From contig CP051141.1 in assembly GCA_001592805.2 (NCBI GenBank), positions 2,852,001 through 2,916,000 of the forward strand: DNA of 64,000 nucleotides, given 5' to 3'. A program made the position numbers and the translations under genes. Below, in pieces: positions 11,811-24,200 of this stretch (position 1 is the first letter of the stretch; every line of letters begins with the position of its first letter). This DNA is from Peltaster fructicola. Its lineage: Eukaryota; Ascomycota; Dothideomycetes. The notes under the pieces are model-generated. The model was not told the DNA's origin. It saw only the letters and a program-made list of their open reading frames with translations, and did no database searches.

Positions 11811-13511
11811 ATGAGAAGCAGCAATGCGTTGCCAGCAGGCGAGCGGAAGCTCCCTGTGCAGCAGTTGACCATACTAGGTTCGTGAGAGACGTGGTCGACT
11901 GAAACCAAATGGACCTATACTGACTTCCCAGCGATTTGTCGTCTCGCCGAGCCTCTTGCCAGCACATCACTTTATCCATACCTCCCAGAGATGATCCGAT
12001 CGTTCGAAGTCCCAGATGAAGAGGTTGGCAAGTGGGCAGGCATATGCGCTGCGGTCTTCAGCATATTCCAGGCTATCATGGGCGTGCCATGGGGACGAGC
12101 ATCGGATAGGTTTGGCAGGAAGCCGGCGATCTTGCTTGGTCTGATGGTGACTCTGATCACTACCTTGATCTGGGGATTCAGTACAAGTCTGCCAATGGCC
12201 ATCGCAGCTCGGGCGATTGCTGGAGCTGGCAACGGCAATGTTGGCATCATCAGGACAACAGTGGCTGAGATGGTGCCATACAAAGAACTCCAGCCTCGAG
12301 CATTCACCATCATGCCTCTGGTGTGGAACATCGGAAGCATCTTCGGCCCTACGTTTGGTGGCGCACTGGCGAATCCTCTGGATGTCAAGCCTGGCGAGCG
12401 TACTGCTGACGGCACTTTGCTACAGCACTTCCCATATCTTCTGCCCAATCTGGTATCTGCCGCCTTCTTCACCATCAGCATTATCACGGGCTTCTTGTTC
12501 CTGCGTGAGACTCTGGAGACTAAGCGCAATCATCGAGACATTGGTCTTGTGCTTGGCGGGTATATCAGCGCAGGTTTCGGTAGAGTGTTTGGTGCTGGCG
12601 GGAGATTTCTAGGACGAAGAGAGGATTCGGACAGTCCAGAGCGAGAGCCCTTGATAAAGCCTGTCGACCAAGAGCATGGAGTGGTTACTGCAAAGAAGTC
12701 AGTCGCTCCACCGCCATGGAAGGAAGTGCTGACGCCACAAACGCTTCTGAACTTGGCTCTGTACGGCGGTCTGGCGATGCACAACACAGCTTTCGATCAG
12801 CTGGTTCCTGTGTACATGCAAGGCGAGCGCCCAGATCCTGCTGCACCGAGAGACAACTTCCTCAACTTCGCTGGAGGCTTTGGATTGAGCCATCTGACCA
12901 TCGGCTTGCTCAACGGTGGCTACGCAGTGTATGGGTTTGTGCTTCAGATCCTCCTCTTTCCGCCTGTCGCTCGCCGCTATGGAGTGCTGCGCTGCATGAA
13001 GTGGTGCTCAGCGGTGTACCCGATCGCATACTTCCTGATGCCATTCACGTTGCTGCTGCCAACGCAGACGACTCAGGTGGCTGCTTGCTTTGCACTGCAG
13101 CTGCTCAAGGAGACATGCGCAATGTTTGCGTTCCCTTGCCAAGGAATACTGCTTACCAACTCAGCGTCAAGTTTGCGCATCCTTGGTACTGTGAACGGCA
13201 TCGCAACTTCCGTATCGGCAATCGGCCGAGCGGTCGGTCCCGCACTCACAGGTCTGCTGTATTCCCAAGGATTGAAGCATCGTTATCTGATACTGTCGTG
13301 GTGGTTCCTAGCAGCAGTCGCAGCACTCTCAGCTGTCCCAGTACATTTCATCATCGATGGGAAGGGTTTCGGGGATGCTGCGGACGGAACACATGTCAAC
13401 GAGAATGAAAGCGAGCCACAACAAGATGAATTCCTCGTTGCTGAGGGCATTGAAGGACAAGCTGAATCGGCAGGACAGCCTGGACCTGAGTTGTTGCCTA
13501 CAGCAAAGTGA
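11811..13511 (+). CDS. MFS transporter, DHA1-like, Ycr023c type
   Basis: Two exons (11811-11877 and 11932-13511) with a 54-bp GT-AG intron give 548 residues. The first exon supplies the start and the family-typical LPVQQLTILAICRLAEP region; without it the protein would lack its first helix. Twelve hydrophobic segments are visible as two groups of six. MFS motif A is clear in the loop after helix 2 (GRASDRFGRKPAILLG). A long hydrophilic central loop (about residues 240-290) is rich in charged residues, and the C-terminal tail is acidic. The family comprises plasma- or vacuolar-membrane proton antiporters of drugs or small solutes; the substrate cannot be read from sequence. No partner gene lies beside it, so a biosynthetic-cluster role is not supported. 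Confidence 0.88.
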
Positions 13512-15240
13512 ACAAGCGATCAGGTCGTCTTAAAAGCTCTAGCTGGATAACCGTCTCACCCGTCAGTCTGCAGTCAACAGAGCCTGTAGATATCAGCAAA
13601 TGCTTGAGCAGACCAGGCACTACCAAGCACATGCAGCATATTTGGAGAGCGACCAACAAGGCTACATAGCTTACGTAGCTCACAAGGTATACATATCCAT
13701 GCCCATCATGCGCAGCTATACAATCCTGTCTGCAACGTCTACCACAGTGCTAGATCGTGCTCCTTTGCCCATGATCGCATCCGTAGGATGCCGGCTTAAC
13801 AAAGTGGCATCACTTTGTTCGAACGAGCTTGATGTGATCGTGTCTGCTGCGATAGCAGCATATCGGCGTAATGGGCGCAGTCACGGAAGCACTTAACATC
13901 ACCTGTGCTCTCAAAGGCATACTCATAGACTCGTCCTCTTTCCAGACACGGAATTGCGAACAGTGAAGACAGCCAGGATCGGATACTTCATTCACGGTTT
14001 GTGGTGAAAGTCCGGAAGACAATCAGCACAGTCGATAGTAAAGATGGTGGTGAACAAGTTGAATACAGCGACTATCTAGACAAGTGATTAATGACAAGCT
14101 TCCCCGAAATCAAAGAGCTGCCCAGCAGACTTGCTCAGTCTGTCCATTGCTCGTGAGTATCGATGTGCCAAGACAGCATGCCCAATAAGGTCCATGTGTG
14201 TTGCGGATTGTCGGAAGCTCTGTCCCAGGAACCATCTAGAGATGTAGTTCAGGCGATCGTCTTGCTTGAGCGAGCCGAGCATGCTGTGCATGGTGGAGTC
14301 TGGTGGTATAGATCGAAGAGCTGTGTGCTGCAGTTGACGATGTGGAGGTCGCATGATGCCATGAGCACTCTCGTTGTGACCAGAAGTGATGGCCCAGGTT
14401 GTCGGTAGAAGGCGATGAGGTCGACGACGAACGAGTCGCTCTGTGTTGTTGATGCTACTTACGCTTGAGCAAGATATGATAAGTGCTCAGCGAGTTATGG
14501 ATGTGTAGCAGATGTCCAGATAGTCTTTGTGGGTGCCCTGACGTTATGGTAGAAGTTGAAGAAGAGTACTAGCTGCAAAGTATGCCTTATATGACTTATA
14601 TGCCGAATGTTGTGGTGCTAACATGGATACCTCCGAATATCTAGAGCCATATGCTCAGGATCTCCTCCCAGATGACGGCTGATAGTGTTGGATTTAGGTA
14701 TGGTAGTCTTGCGCAGCTTCCTCTATGTTGTGTAGTGAGTCCAGGTATGTAAGAACCAAATGTCTGAGTTGAATTGAGTTGATGTCCATGTATATCGCTC
14801 TGTGCTGCTACTCCTTGATCTGTATGTGCACTTGACAATTGGCTTTCCACTTGAGTTGACGTATAACACAATCTGCACGAAGCTTGTGAGATATGATGGA
14901 AGATAATGAGTCGATGAGTTGTGTCACAAGATGTGATTTGAGGTGGTGGCAACATGTCTAGACGAGAGCTGCATCTGAGTGTAGTGCTCACATAGATGAA
15001 CATCCTTGGAAGCTGTCCAGTACCAGGTATGAGCTCATGAGCATCACAATGAAGATGCAAGATGTCGCTCGTCCAATAGCCGATGAGATGGATGTGGCGT
15101 AGATCTTTGTTCGAAGATTGGGAAGATGGATGTCTTGCACTAGATGTCAGACCAACCACAATATCCAAGGAGACTATTGTAGGTCTGTAGTCTGTAGGGT
15201 TGTAAGTACGAATTAGATCGAGAAGGCAAATGCAACTTAC
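13512..15240. other. Intergenic, no gene resolved
   Basis: No recognisable family on either strand. Scattered minus-strand donor-like sites (for example near 14460) may belong to the unidentified spliced fragment that follows, but no continuous model could be built. Confidence 0.4.
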
Positions 15241-15558
15241 TTTCTGGCTTGCTATGGTCGACCTATGCCTGTGGACGACGTCGATTGAGCTAGAACCTGC
15301 GAGAAGTCAGTATCAGCCACATAAGATGTTGAACGTACCCGGTTTAGCTGCTGATGTTTCTATTGATACCTGCAGGAATGAAGTTAGATCTGTTGAAAAC
15401 GTTGTCGATGTCGTTGTGCTCGTTGACGTTGAGGTCGAGGGACTCGAGAGGTCGATGATCCATCCAAGCATGCAAGCCCGAGGTTTTGTTGCTCCCACCA
15501 TGACCAGCCCGAGGGTTGAAAGCTCGAACTGCACAGTGACAGAGTGTAGGGACCTCAC
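15241..15558 (-). CDS. Unidentified Ser/Thr-rich coding fragment
   Basis: A minus-strand frame (15339-15558) is joined by a 42-bp intron with donor GTACGT and acceptor CGCAG to a second exon (15241-15296), which ends at a good GTAAGT donor. The translation has a low-complexity SPSTSTSTSTTTSTTF stretch. Neither the true start nor the final exon could be found. No family is recognised. It may be a remnant or part of a longer gene. Confidence 0.2.
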
Positions 15559-16319
15559 AGAGCCTTCTCTCTATGGTGTATGTCTTGTCGAAGACCTTCC
15601 CTAGAGACCAAAGCTAGCCTACCATCGAAGCTAGATGACATCAAGTCGAGTCCAGTATCGATGGCACAGACCAGGGCCTGATGTTTTGCCTCCACAGTTT
15701 TGTTGCCTTTTGACCTTTTTTTGGTGCTCACTTGGGTCCTTGTGTTCCGCCAAGACACCACCAGGGAGCTTTTGTGTTGTATATGACTGTCCAATAAGAG
15801 TCGATGACAGTGTAGTTGCCTTTGATCGAAGACCAGGATCCTCCAGGCTCACGGTAGCCTTCCTGTTGTCAACGATAGGCCGTGTCGTAGCCGTGTGAGG
15901 TGAAGAGAGTTAAGGTGAAGAAGAAAAGGGCCGCCAAGCCAGAAAAGAGAAGAGTCGCCCAGAGTGATGTCGATGTGCCAAACCGCGGAAAGGAAGAAGA
16001 GAGGCCGCAAGACCATGTTGTACAAGGAAGTCGCAAAAGGATAGAGAGAAGCCGAGAGCCACGAGTGACAAGGAACCAGAAGACCAGACCAGACGATGAA
16101 CCATGAGACCTGGAAGACCGGAAGAAGCCATAGGACCATGAGTATCAAAGAAGATTGCAACATGAGAGTTGAAGAAGAGCCGTGTAGAAGGAGTCGGATG
16201 ATGGACAAGGTGACCATTAGACCAGAGAGATCAGATAGTCGAGATATCGAGAAAGTCGAAAGAAAACGTAAAGAGAAGCCAGCGAAGCCAAAAAGAAAAA
16301 AGCAAAGTGATCAAAGCAA
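15559..16319. other. Purine-biased intergenic DNA
   Basis: From about 15,900 the plus strand becomes strongly A+G-rich and leads into the minisatellite. Open frames here translate as highly basic or, on the other strand, highly hydrophobic sequence, as expected from base skew alone. Confidence 0.4.
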
Positions 16320-16580
16320 AGCAGAGAACCAGTAGGAGCAGAGAACCAGTAGGAGCAGAGAGTTGGAGGAGACAGGGAGCCAAGAGGGACGAAGAGCCAG
16401 TGGATGCAGAGAGGTAGTGAAGACAGATAGCCAGTGGAGACAGAAAGCCACTCAAGATAGAGCCAGTAGAGAGGATTTGAAGTACCAGTGGAGACGAGAA
16501 GCCAGCGGAGAGAATAACAAGTGCCAGTCGAAGAGTAAGAGCCATACCAGAGGAATAGAAGAGACCAATACAAGATAGCC
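16320..16580. repeat. Degenerate purine-rich minisatellite
   Basis: About thirteen imperfect copies of a 15-20 bp unit with core AGCCAGTGGAGACAGA run head to tail. The first two copies (GAGAACCAGTAGGAGCA) are nearly identical; later ones diverge in sequence and length. The array sits just downstream of the disrupted RFTDSRP-repeat gene. Frames across it on both strands translate as low-complexity sequence and are probably not genes. Confidence 0.65.
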
Positions 16581-16836
16581 GTCAGAGGAAGTCAGATGCC
16601 AAGTCGATAAGCAGTAGTGTGAAAGCAGATACTGTTGTCGACCACAAGTGCGGTAGATAGGCCGTGAAAGCAGTCTAGTCTGTCGCTATGTTGGAGCATT
16701 TCCATCGAGACCAGTAAGAGGGGCGATACCATTGCCAAGAAGTCGGTGAGAACTCGAAGACGAGTGTAGGACTGTGAAAGCAGAACCTGTAGTCGTCGCT
16801 TGTGTACAATCGCTGAGAGCTGTGAAAGCAACTCTC

Positions 16837-19401
16837 TTAATCGTATCCAAGAAAGTCGAGCAGAGTATTCACGGCGAAGGAGCGAGCTTTGGCAGACCAG
16901 CTGTCAACGAATCCCATAACACCACCACGCTTTGGAGTCTCAGGCTCGACCTCTTCTGGAGGGCATACGAGCTTGCGGGCAACAGCAGTAACAGGGACTG
17001 CCTTTGGACCGATCGGCTTGGCCTCGAGCTCGAGGAGGGCGTTGGCTGTGTCAAGTTCGAAGACCGCTGGGATGGCCTCGAGCTCGTGAAGGGCATTGGC
17101 AGGGTCGAGCTCGAACACCGCTGGGATTGTTTCAAGCTCGAAGGCATTGGGTGGCACTGAGAAGCCTTCGAAGCCAGCGTCGATCTCGAAGTTTGGCAGT
17201 CGTTCGTTTGCCTTGAGCGGTTTTGGAGCGTTCTCGCAAATCCTTTTGAAGTACTTGGCAAGGTCGACAGAAGTCTCCTTTGGCCAGTCCGGAAGGATCT
17301 CCTCTTGTCTCCTAGGCCATTGCTTGTGAGTTGACCTCACGTTGATGGCAAGTGGGACGATACTGCAAGGGAATGAGAGATCAGCCTTTGGGAGGCCCTT
17401 GGAGTCGATGTCAAACAGGCGCTGGTACCATGCCACCTGTGGAGTCTGGATCGGCTCGTTCAATTGCCATCGTTCGAGCTTCTCGAGCAAGTCGAGATGG
17501 TAGTCCCCAAGTTGGTTCAGTCTGGCGCAGGCCGCAACAGTGAATAATCCCTAGTATTCAGGGGCGAGGTCTGCGTGCATGATCATGCCGAAAACATGAG
17601 CATACTGGAACCGACTGAGACGATCCAGGCACTTCTCTCCTTCGATATGGAAGAGGAACCAGTATCCTCTGGACATTCCGCATGGTCCACGGGACTTGTG
17701 GCCCCAGCGAGGATTCTTGCGAACTCCTCTGAAGAAGTTGAGGGTCCACTTGTCGATGAAGTTGATCTCCACCCAGATCTTGATAAGTGCCTGTTATTGT
17801 CAACGTCAAGTACACTTTCTAGGGAAGAGCTACTTACCTCCACTGTGAAACCTTCTCCAAAGGCATAGATGAGGAACTCTCTGACGTGGTCAATCGTCAT
17901 ATTGTCGTATGGGCACTCCCTCTGCTGGAGTAGCTGTCTGGCGGCACTGTCTGTCAGGCCCATGAAGGTGGCTGTAGGCACCCGGTTCATGGCGAGGGCT
18001 GGATTCTCGCAGTCTGACAGCTTCAAGACACTCTCCTCGATGCAGTGGATGACACTCTCGGCAGTGTGAGGCTCATAGGTATGCCAAGGAGCGTGTACTG
18101 GGCAGGGTGCTTCCCTTGACTCGATGTGCTCCTCCTCGAAGCTGGTTGACTGGGTCGCCTCGTGCAAGGCATCGAAGTTAGTGAGCTGCAGATGAGTCAA
18201 TTTGCGTGCCTTCAGACTTATCGGTGGGAGGCTCACCGTGCCAGTCTGTTCGATAGCCTCTGCTAGGCTGCTGTATTGAGAGGTGAACTATGGATGAGTC
18301 AGTGTCGCTCTCCAATGGCTAGGAGGAACTTACAATGACGGTGGGCTCAGGAATCGTTGGCTCGACGACTACTGGCGTTTCGACCTTTGCGGGCTCAGCC
18401 TTAGCGACTCGAGCGGCACGAGCGGCTGCCAGTGCTGCTTGTCGCTTCGGAAAGCGGAGCGTGGTGTTGTCCCTCTCGATGGGAGCGTAAGGATCAGCCC
18501 AGTCCATCAAAGAGTACTCCGAGTTGGTGAGCTCCTCTGGGTGTGGCAGTCCAGCAGAGCTATTGGACTGTATTGTCATGTTGTTCGGACGAATGTGAAT
18601 TGAGACGTCGTCCATCTCGAGGGAGCGCTGGGTTGTCGAGTCTCGCATGTGAAGCGGGCGAGAATCCGTGAAGCGCGTTGGTCTGTAAGGCGTTTCCGAG
18701 GTGTCTCGCGACCAGGGACCCGATGGATAGTTCATCTGGAGGGAGCGCAGAGTTGTCGACTCTCTCATATGTAGAGGGCGAGAGTCAGTGAAGCGCGATC
18801 TTGAGGCCCTCGCTGACACTCGTGACACAGGGGATCGAGAGTTTACCAGTACGCACCTCTTCAGTGCCGAGGGACGACACTGTCGAGTTGCGACTGGAAG
18901 CTGGTCTCGAATCTGTGAATCGGCTTGGTCTCTGTTCAGTTGCGACTGGTCTTGCGGGAGTGAAGGGTGGTTTCCCAGATCTCTGCTGAGACAGCAGCGA
19001 TCTGAGCTTGAAGGGCGGCGATCTGGGCGAGTGCATCACCTGCATCACCCTCGAAATCGAGAGAGGCGGTGGCGGAGGTGGAGGTAGGGGCTGGAGGGAC
19101 GGCGGGCGTGAAGGAGGCGGGAGCGGTGGTCGCTGGAGGAGCGAAGGAGGTGGTAGAGGAGGAGGTGGTGGCGGCGAGCGAGGAGACAGTGCTCGAGGCG
19201 CGGGAGGATGCTGGTCTCGAGTCTGTGAAGCGGGAGGGTGCTTTTCCTAGCTGGAAGACTGTAGTCCGAGGTTGGCGCTAGCGGTACACCAGAACGGACA
19301 AGTCTCTCAGCTCGGGAGAGGGGATGAGTGGCGGTGGTGTCGACAGTAGCTCTTGAAAGCAATGCTGCTCCTGCCTGTCGACGGACAGGAGCCCTAGCCA
19401 T
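16837..19401 (-). pseudogene. Unidentified multi-exon gene with RFTDSRP repeats, probably disrupted
   Basis: A model starting at 19401 (MARAPVRRQAG) shares splice sites in good phase: introns at 19247-19289, 18288-18333, 18186-18236 and 17791-17837 (43-51 bp). The N-terminal half is Ser/Ala/Pro-rich with a short coiled-coil-like stretch (LAQIAALQAQIAA) and four copies of RFTDSRP followed by a Ser/Thr-Arg stretch. The middle part (EFLIYAFGEGFTVE, then ALIKIWVEINFIDKW) looks globular. The C-terminus has FELE-type repeats and ends LLDFLGYD. Three problems break a simple reading: a one-base frame change near 18990, a further frame change near 18850, and an in-frame TAG at 17551-17553. The last could be skipped by an 84-bp intron with donor GTATGC. 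I recognise no family. It is either a recent pseudogene or a live gene with unmodelled introns or sequence errors. Confidence 0.45.
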
Positions 19402-21280
19402 GTCGCGACTGATGCTCGGACGCATCGAAGCCACGACTGGTTGTGCTGTTCCATGTCAGCGGGAGGCTCATTTCAGGAAATGACGACGGTGAGAGAGCAT
19501 TGAAGCAGTCGGGACTCTCGCCTTGATGGTGTTTCAAGGACGAGTCGATGAACAATGATGGAAAGGGACGAGTACGAATGGCTATGATGGAGAGTAGTGA
19601 CGATGAGGTGCTGAGATCAGATGATACAAGGTCAAGCGACCGGGTAAGCACTGCCAGATGGCAAGCAAGGGTTGTACGATGATGCATAAGGGATAGTTGT
19701 TGATGGTTGATGTTGGATGGGACTTACTTTGATGATGTGTTATGATGGAGAGGATGGATGGCGAGGAGAGGTGGTTGTGGAAAGTAGAATTGAGGAATTG
19801 AGCAGAAGGAAAGAATTACTTATGCTCTGTGAAGCACCTACCATGAAAACAGACTGCCAGAACTTCACTGGGCTCGTCACAGACTGCCCATATGTGCACT
19901 GGCGTCACAGCTTTGACGCTTTCCAAGCTCGCTGAGAGGCTCAAGGAGCTCGGCTGGTTGGCAGGGTGGCCGGTAGCGATACCCAAGAGAGTAAACAGAG
20001 AGTAATTGACGTCGCCAGAGGTGTGTAGTAGAGTGTAAGGCCTGACGGCGGGTGCGTATCTGTCGCTGATCCATCAAAATATCGCTCCTGTCATAGTAGG
20101 CCATCGATCTGCAATCGCAGAGAACAGGCGGCAAAGCGATTACTGCGGTAGTTGTGTTTGATCGCCCATACGTGCCTGCACAACCATTGTGTTTTTGAGT
20201 GTGCCTGCGCCTGCTTGAAGTGCCTTTCATCTCAGTATCGCAAACATTGACGGACAATGCAGCAGTCTTGTGTCTTCAGTGCACGATCCAGGCCATACGC
20301 CCAACCGATGATCTCTCCCTCGCGCCATAGGTGCATCGTCTGCATCCGCCGAGACAGTACGCTTCGGCAAGTGCACCTAGCATTGGACGTTTGCAGTCTG
20401 CCACAAACGATGTCGATGGAGATGTTGCTGGAGTCAGGAAGTATCGGTTCCCACCACCCTGAGCCTATAAGACAATGTCAGTTGCATCGCCATCCTCCTA
20501 CGAGGGCGACGGGTCATGCGTTGCTCATCTTCAATGCGTCTTTGCACAGTATGCCCGAGATGGCTATACATAGTTGAGTGGAGAATCTGAGAGAAATTTA
20601 GAGAGGTCTAGAGCGACGAGAAGTCCCATGGCCACTGGAAGCCCAGACTCCACCGTTCGAACGACGCGGCCGAGGAGTGCAGCTGGCTACGCGAAGAGAG
20701 AGTGACAAGACGATAAGCAAGTGAGGTTAAGAGTAGCGTCGGCAGACCAAGGCTTGGCAGGCGTGCGGCATTGATCTCCTTCAAGCAGCCGTGGGCAGGC
20801 TTCCGATGCTCACGGACAGCAAGAGCTCCAGGACACTGCTGCTCAGGCGAGTCCAGGACCGGGATCATGATATGGGCGATGAGTAGGGATGAGTACAGTC
20901 GTGTGTGGACGCCGAGAAGTCTTCCGCGGTCTGATCCTATTTTGACGCAGCGCTAATGCAACAACGCGTAACTCTTATGATCCAGCGAATACGAACTACA
21001 AACCTGCCACTCACAAGCACCAGCTCACCCTTTCGGCCACACCATCTCTTTCTCATCGCTCGGCAATGTACTAGCTCTAGAGTTTCAGCACACCAGAGCA
21101 AGATATCATCCCAGAAGCCGGAGCAGCATTCTCACTACCATTTTCGAGAATCACGACATTGGCTTGCATGCTTGCTAAGCGTTCGACTGCGGCGTAACAA
21201 TCCCAACTACCATTCGACCGGGCTCAATCTTAAAAACTACTGGCTTCAACGGCAGCCCTGGGATCTTGTGTAGGCTGGCT
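19402..21280. other. Intergenic, no gene resolved
   Basis: No domain, spliced model or RNA gene found. Frames such as 20257-20577 (plus) and 19877-20257 (minus) have no supporting features. The right part should hold the promoter and leader of the TRP-like gene. Confidence 0.45.
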
Positions 21281-24200
21281 ATGGTACGAGGGTACGTTGA
21301 AGCAGATAATCTTAGGATTCCACATCTATTCGTCCATCAGCACAGCCACTGCCACCTCGCATCCTTCGCCGATCACGAACAATCGAGCACAGAGCACAGA
21401 ACTGATTTCATCAAGCATTAGGACAAGACAACACTTTTGATGGCCGCACCACCACGATGAGCGCTCCTCCTGCGCAGCGCCTTGCAAGCGCCTCTCGTGT
21501 CGCTACTCGCACTCCCGTTCTTCGTCCAGCCCGCACACGCCGTGTTCATCGAGTTCGACAATTGCCTCAGCTCGAGCATACAGCAATCCTCACCACAGCT
21601 TCTCCAGTTCGTGCCGCTGTTCGTTGATGCGCGGTTTGCCGACTCTGGGAGTACGCGACCATTGCAACTCACCATTTATGGCAACGTGACTGGCAAGCAA
21701 TTTAATGCTCCCTACCCACCTCCAGACTCTCCGGACTGGACAAACCCGAACAAGACGCTGGGCAAGATAACGAGGACAAATTCGTCGGGGACAGGTTTGA
21801 CGGCACAAGACACAAAGTTCACCTTTCTCGACTATACCGCATACACTGCACCAAGGGTTGCGTTCTGCAAAGATGATGGCAGCAATGGCACCGGCGTCGA
21901 TTGTCCTTGGGGACCGCTATTCTACAAGAATGCCTCAGATCCTTCGCAATTGCATGCGCTGAGCATTGAGCAGGATTTCAACAGTTCTTATGCTTTCACA
22001 ACGCTCACACCCACTGTCACTATCCTCTCGGGAGACTCGCCTCCATCCACCTACGGCTGCATCAGTGCAAACATTACTCCGGACATCGGTTCAGGGATAA
22101 GAGCATTGCTTACATGGCTGCCGGCGGTCATCTTGATCTTGAAGGCTGTTGCAACCTTGGCTGCCGCCATATACTCACCATGGGGTAGCGCGGATATCTT
22201 CAGATGGAGTAGCAATTATGGAAGAGACGAGGATCTGCTGCGGCTGGTGACACCTGGATTCGGAGACTGCTTGCAGTACATTCAATTCGTTTTCCTGACC
22301 GGAAGTCTGACATTGCAATATCCTGGCTATTACCAGCCTGCGGTGCGCCAATCCGCCTGGAGTAGCTTGCTATTCAACGAAAGCTTCGTCAGTCATGGAC
22401 CTGGCACACAAAGTCTGGTGGATGGCATATACGCTACTTGGGGATCATACGGACTGGAAACCATGAGCCAGCTCATTGGCATGACGGATGTCGAGGATAT
22501 TTGGGCCTGTATGGCTATATGGCTGGCCGTCATTGCTGGAATTGTCATACTGCTGTGCCAGCTCGGATTCTTCAGTCGTTGGATCTACAGACGATTCACA
22601 GACACCACCGAGGAGGATCTTCGACGCAAGAACTTGCCTTTCACGCTCGGCAACCTGATACGGCTCATGTTCAACTTCTTCATCTTACCCATTGTGGCAT
22701 TGAGCTTCTTCCAACTTGTCATGGCCAGCAGTTCGCCCATATCGGTCGTCGTCATGGCGTGTGTACTGCTGGTGATTATGATCCTGTGTGCGATCTGGAT
22801 CCTGAGATTCATCGCTAGCACTAAGCCTCGCAGACACCTCTTCGACGAGATGCCAACCATCCTCCTCTATGGGCCACTCTACAACACCTACAGCGACAAG
22901 GCTGCACTTTTTGCATTGGTTCCAGTCTTCATCACGTTCATGCGTGGTGTGGCCATTGGAGCTGTGCAGCCAAGTGGCATCGCACAGATTGTCATCTTGG
23001 CAATTTGTGAGGTTATTCTTATCCTGACACTGAACGCATTCCAGCCATTCCAAGGTCAAACCAGCATGAACCTCTACCACACAGTCTTTTCAGCAGTTCG
23101 ACTGGCCACAGTACTGCTTCAAATCGCTTTTGTGCCTCGTTTGGGCGTCACCGAGGGACCGAAAGGCTGGGTGGGCTATGTCATACTCATCCTACATGCA
23201 TGTGTACTGGTCTTCGGCTTCTTCCTGAACGCTGCCCAGACACTGCTCGAAGTCATTGCTCGTGGCTTCGGCGTTGGCGGCAACTCTTCAGGCGCTGTCA
23301 GAGGCAGTATACTGACGGTGCGTATGCTGAAGAAGAGGAGGAATCGACCTCCTACGGGTGACCGACAGTCATTGATGAGCAATGCCGCCATGCTCAGACA
23401 GGACGAATCGGACGCTGCTCGCTCACGTAGCATGTCTGCCAGCAGTCAGCAACTACTGAACCAAGCAGGCCACCGCACGCCGTCTATCTCCCGGCTCAGC
23501 GGATTCGAGAACTTCTCCAGTGCGGGAGATTTGATGAGCCCAACCGCCGACACTGAATCGACAGCATACTTTGGTGCGGCAGCACCGCGGAAGAAGTCGA
23601 CGGATATCACAGGAGCTACTGACAACTTCTACCGGCCGCCTCGACAGCGCAGAGGTACTGGTGATCTCTTCACACCCGGTGCCAAGAGCAGGCAAAGTAC
23701 AGTGAGCAATGACTTCCCGTATTCGGACGCACCAGGTCAGGGCGTCAAACGTGGTATGAGCTATGGTGGCTCTGTCTACGGCAATCGAGACTCTCCCGCA
23801 GCTGCATACCTGCGAGACAGACCTGACTTCGATGCCGAGCACGGACCGCGGACAGATTACGCTGTACGCGAGGTAGACCAATACTATCGAGGAGAGCCAC
23901 TTGCTGGCAGTGGTGGGCCTGCTCGCAAGCTAAAGACAGGCCCAGCAGATCCGCAAAGTCCTGCTGCGAACGCACAGAGCTGGCTACAACGGATGTTTTT
24001 CGGAGTAGGTAAGAGCAAACAGGACAAAGAGAAGAGCAAAGGCTTTGAGGTCGTGAGATCACGTCGACTTCCCGAATCGCAGCAAGAAGGCGGCCAACAT
24101 GAAGACTTCGAGATGGTGAACTCACCACCGCTTCAATCAGAGCCGTATACAGACGCACCGCTACTGAACGATTCAGAACCACAGGCGATTGGTGGCGCAC

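Noticed and set aside
12716-13408. A 230-codon plus-strand frame inside the MFS gene
   Set aside because: Alternative frame of the transporter; translation has no family features.
14641-15168. A 175-codon minus-strand frame
   Set aside because: No domain, no consistent start or intron, and composition like the surrounding non-coding DNA.
15849-16573. Hydrophobic minus-strand frames that look like membrane proteins
   Set aside because: They arise from the purine bias of the opposite strand and the minisatellite, and have no conserved motif.
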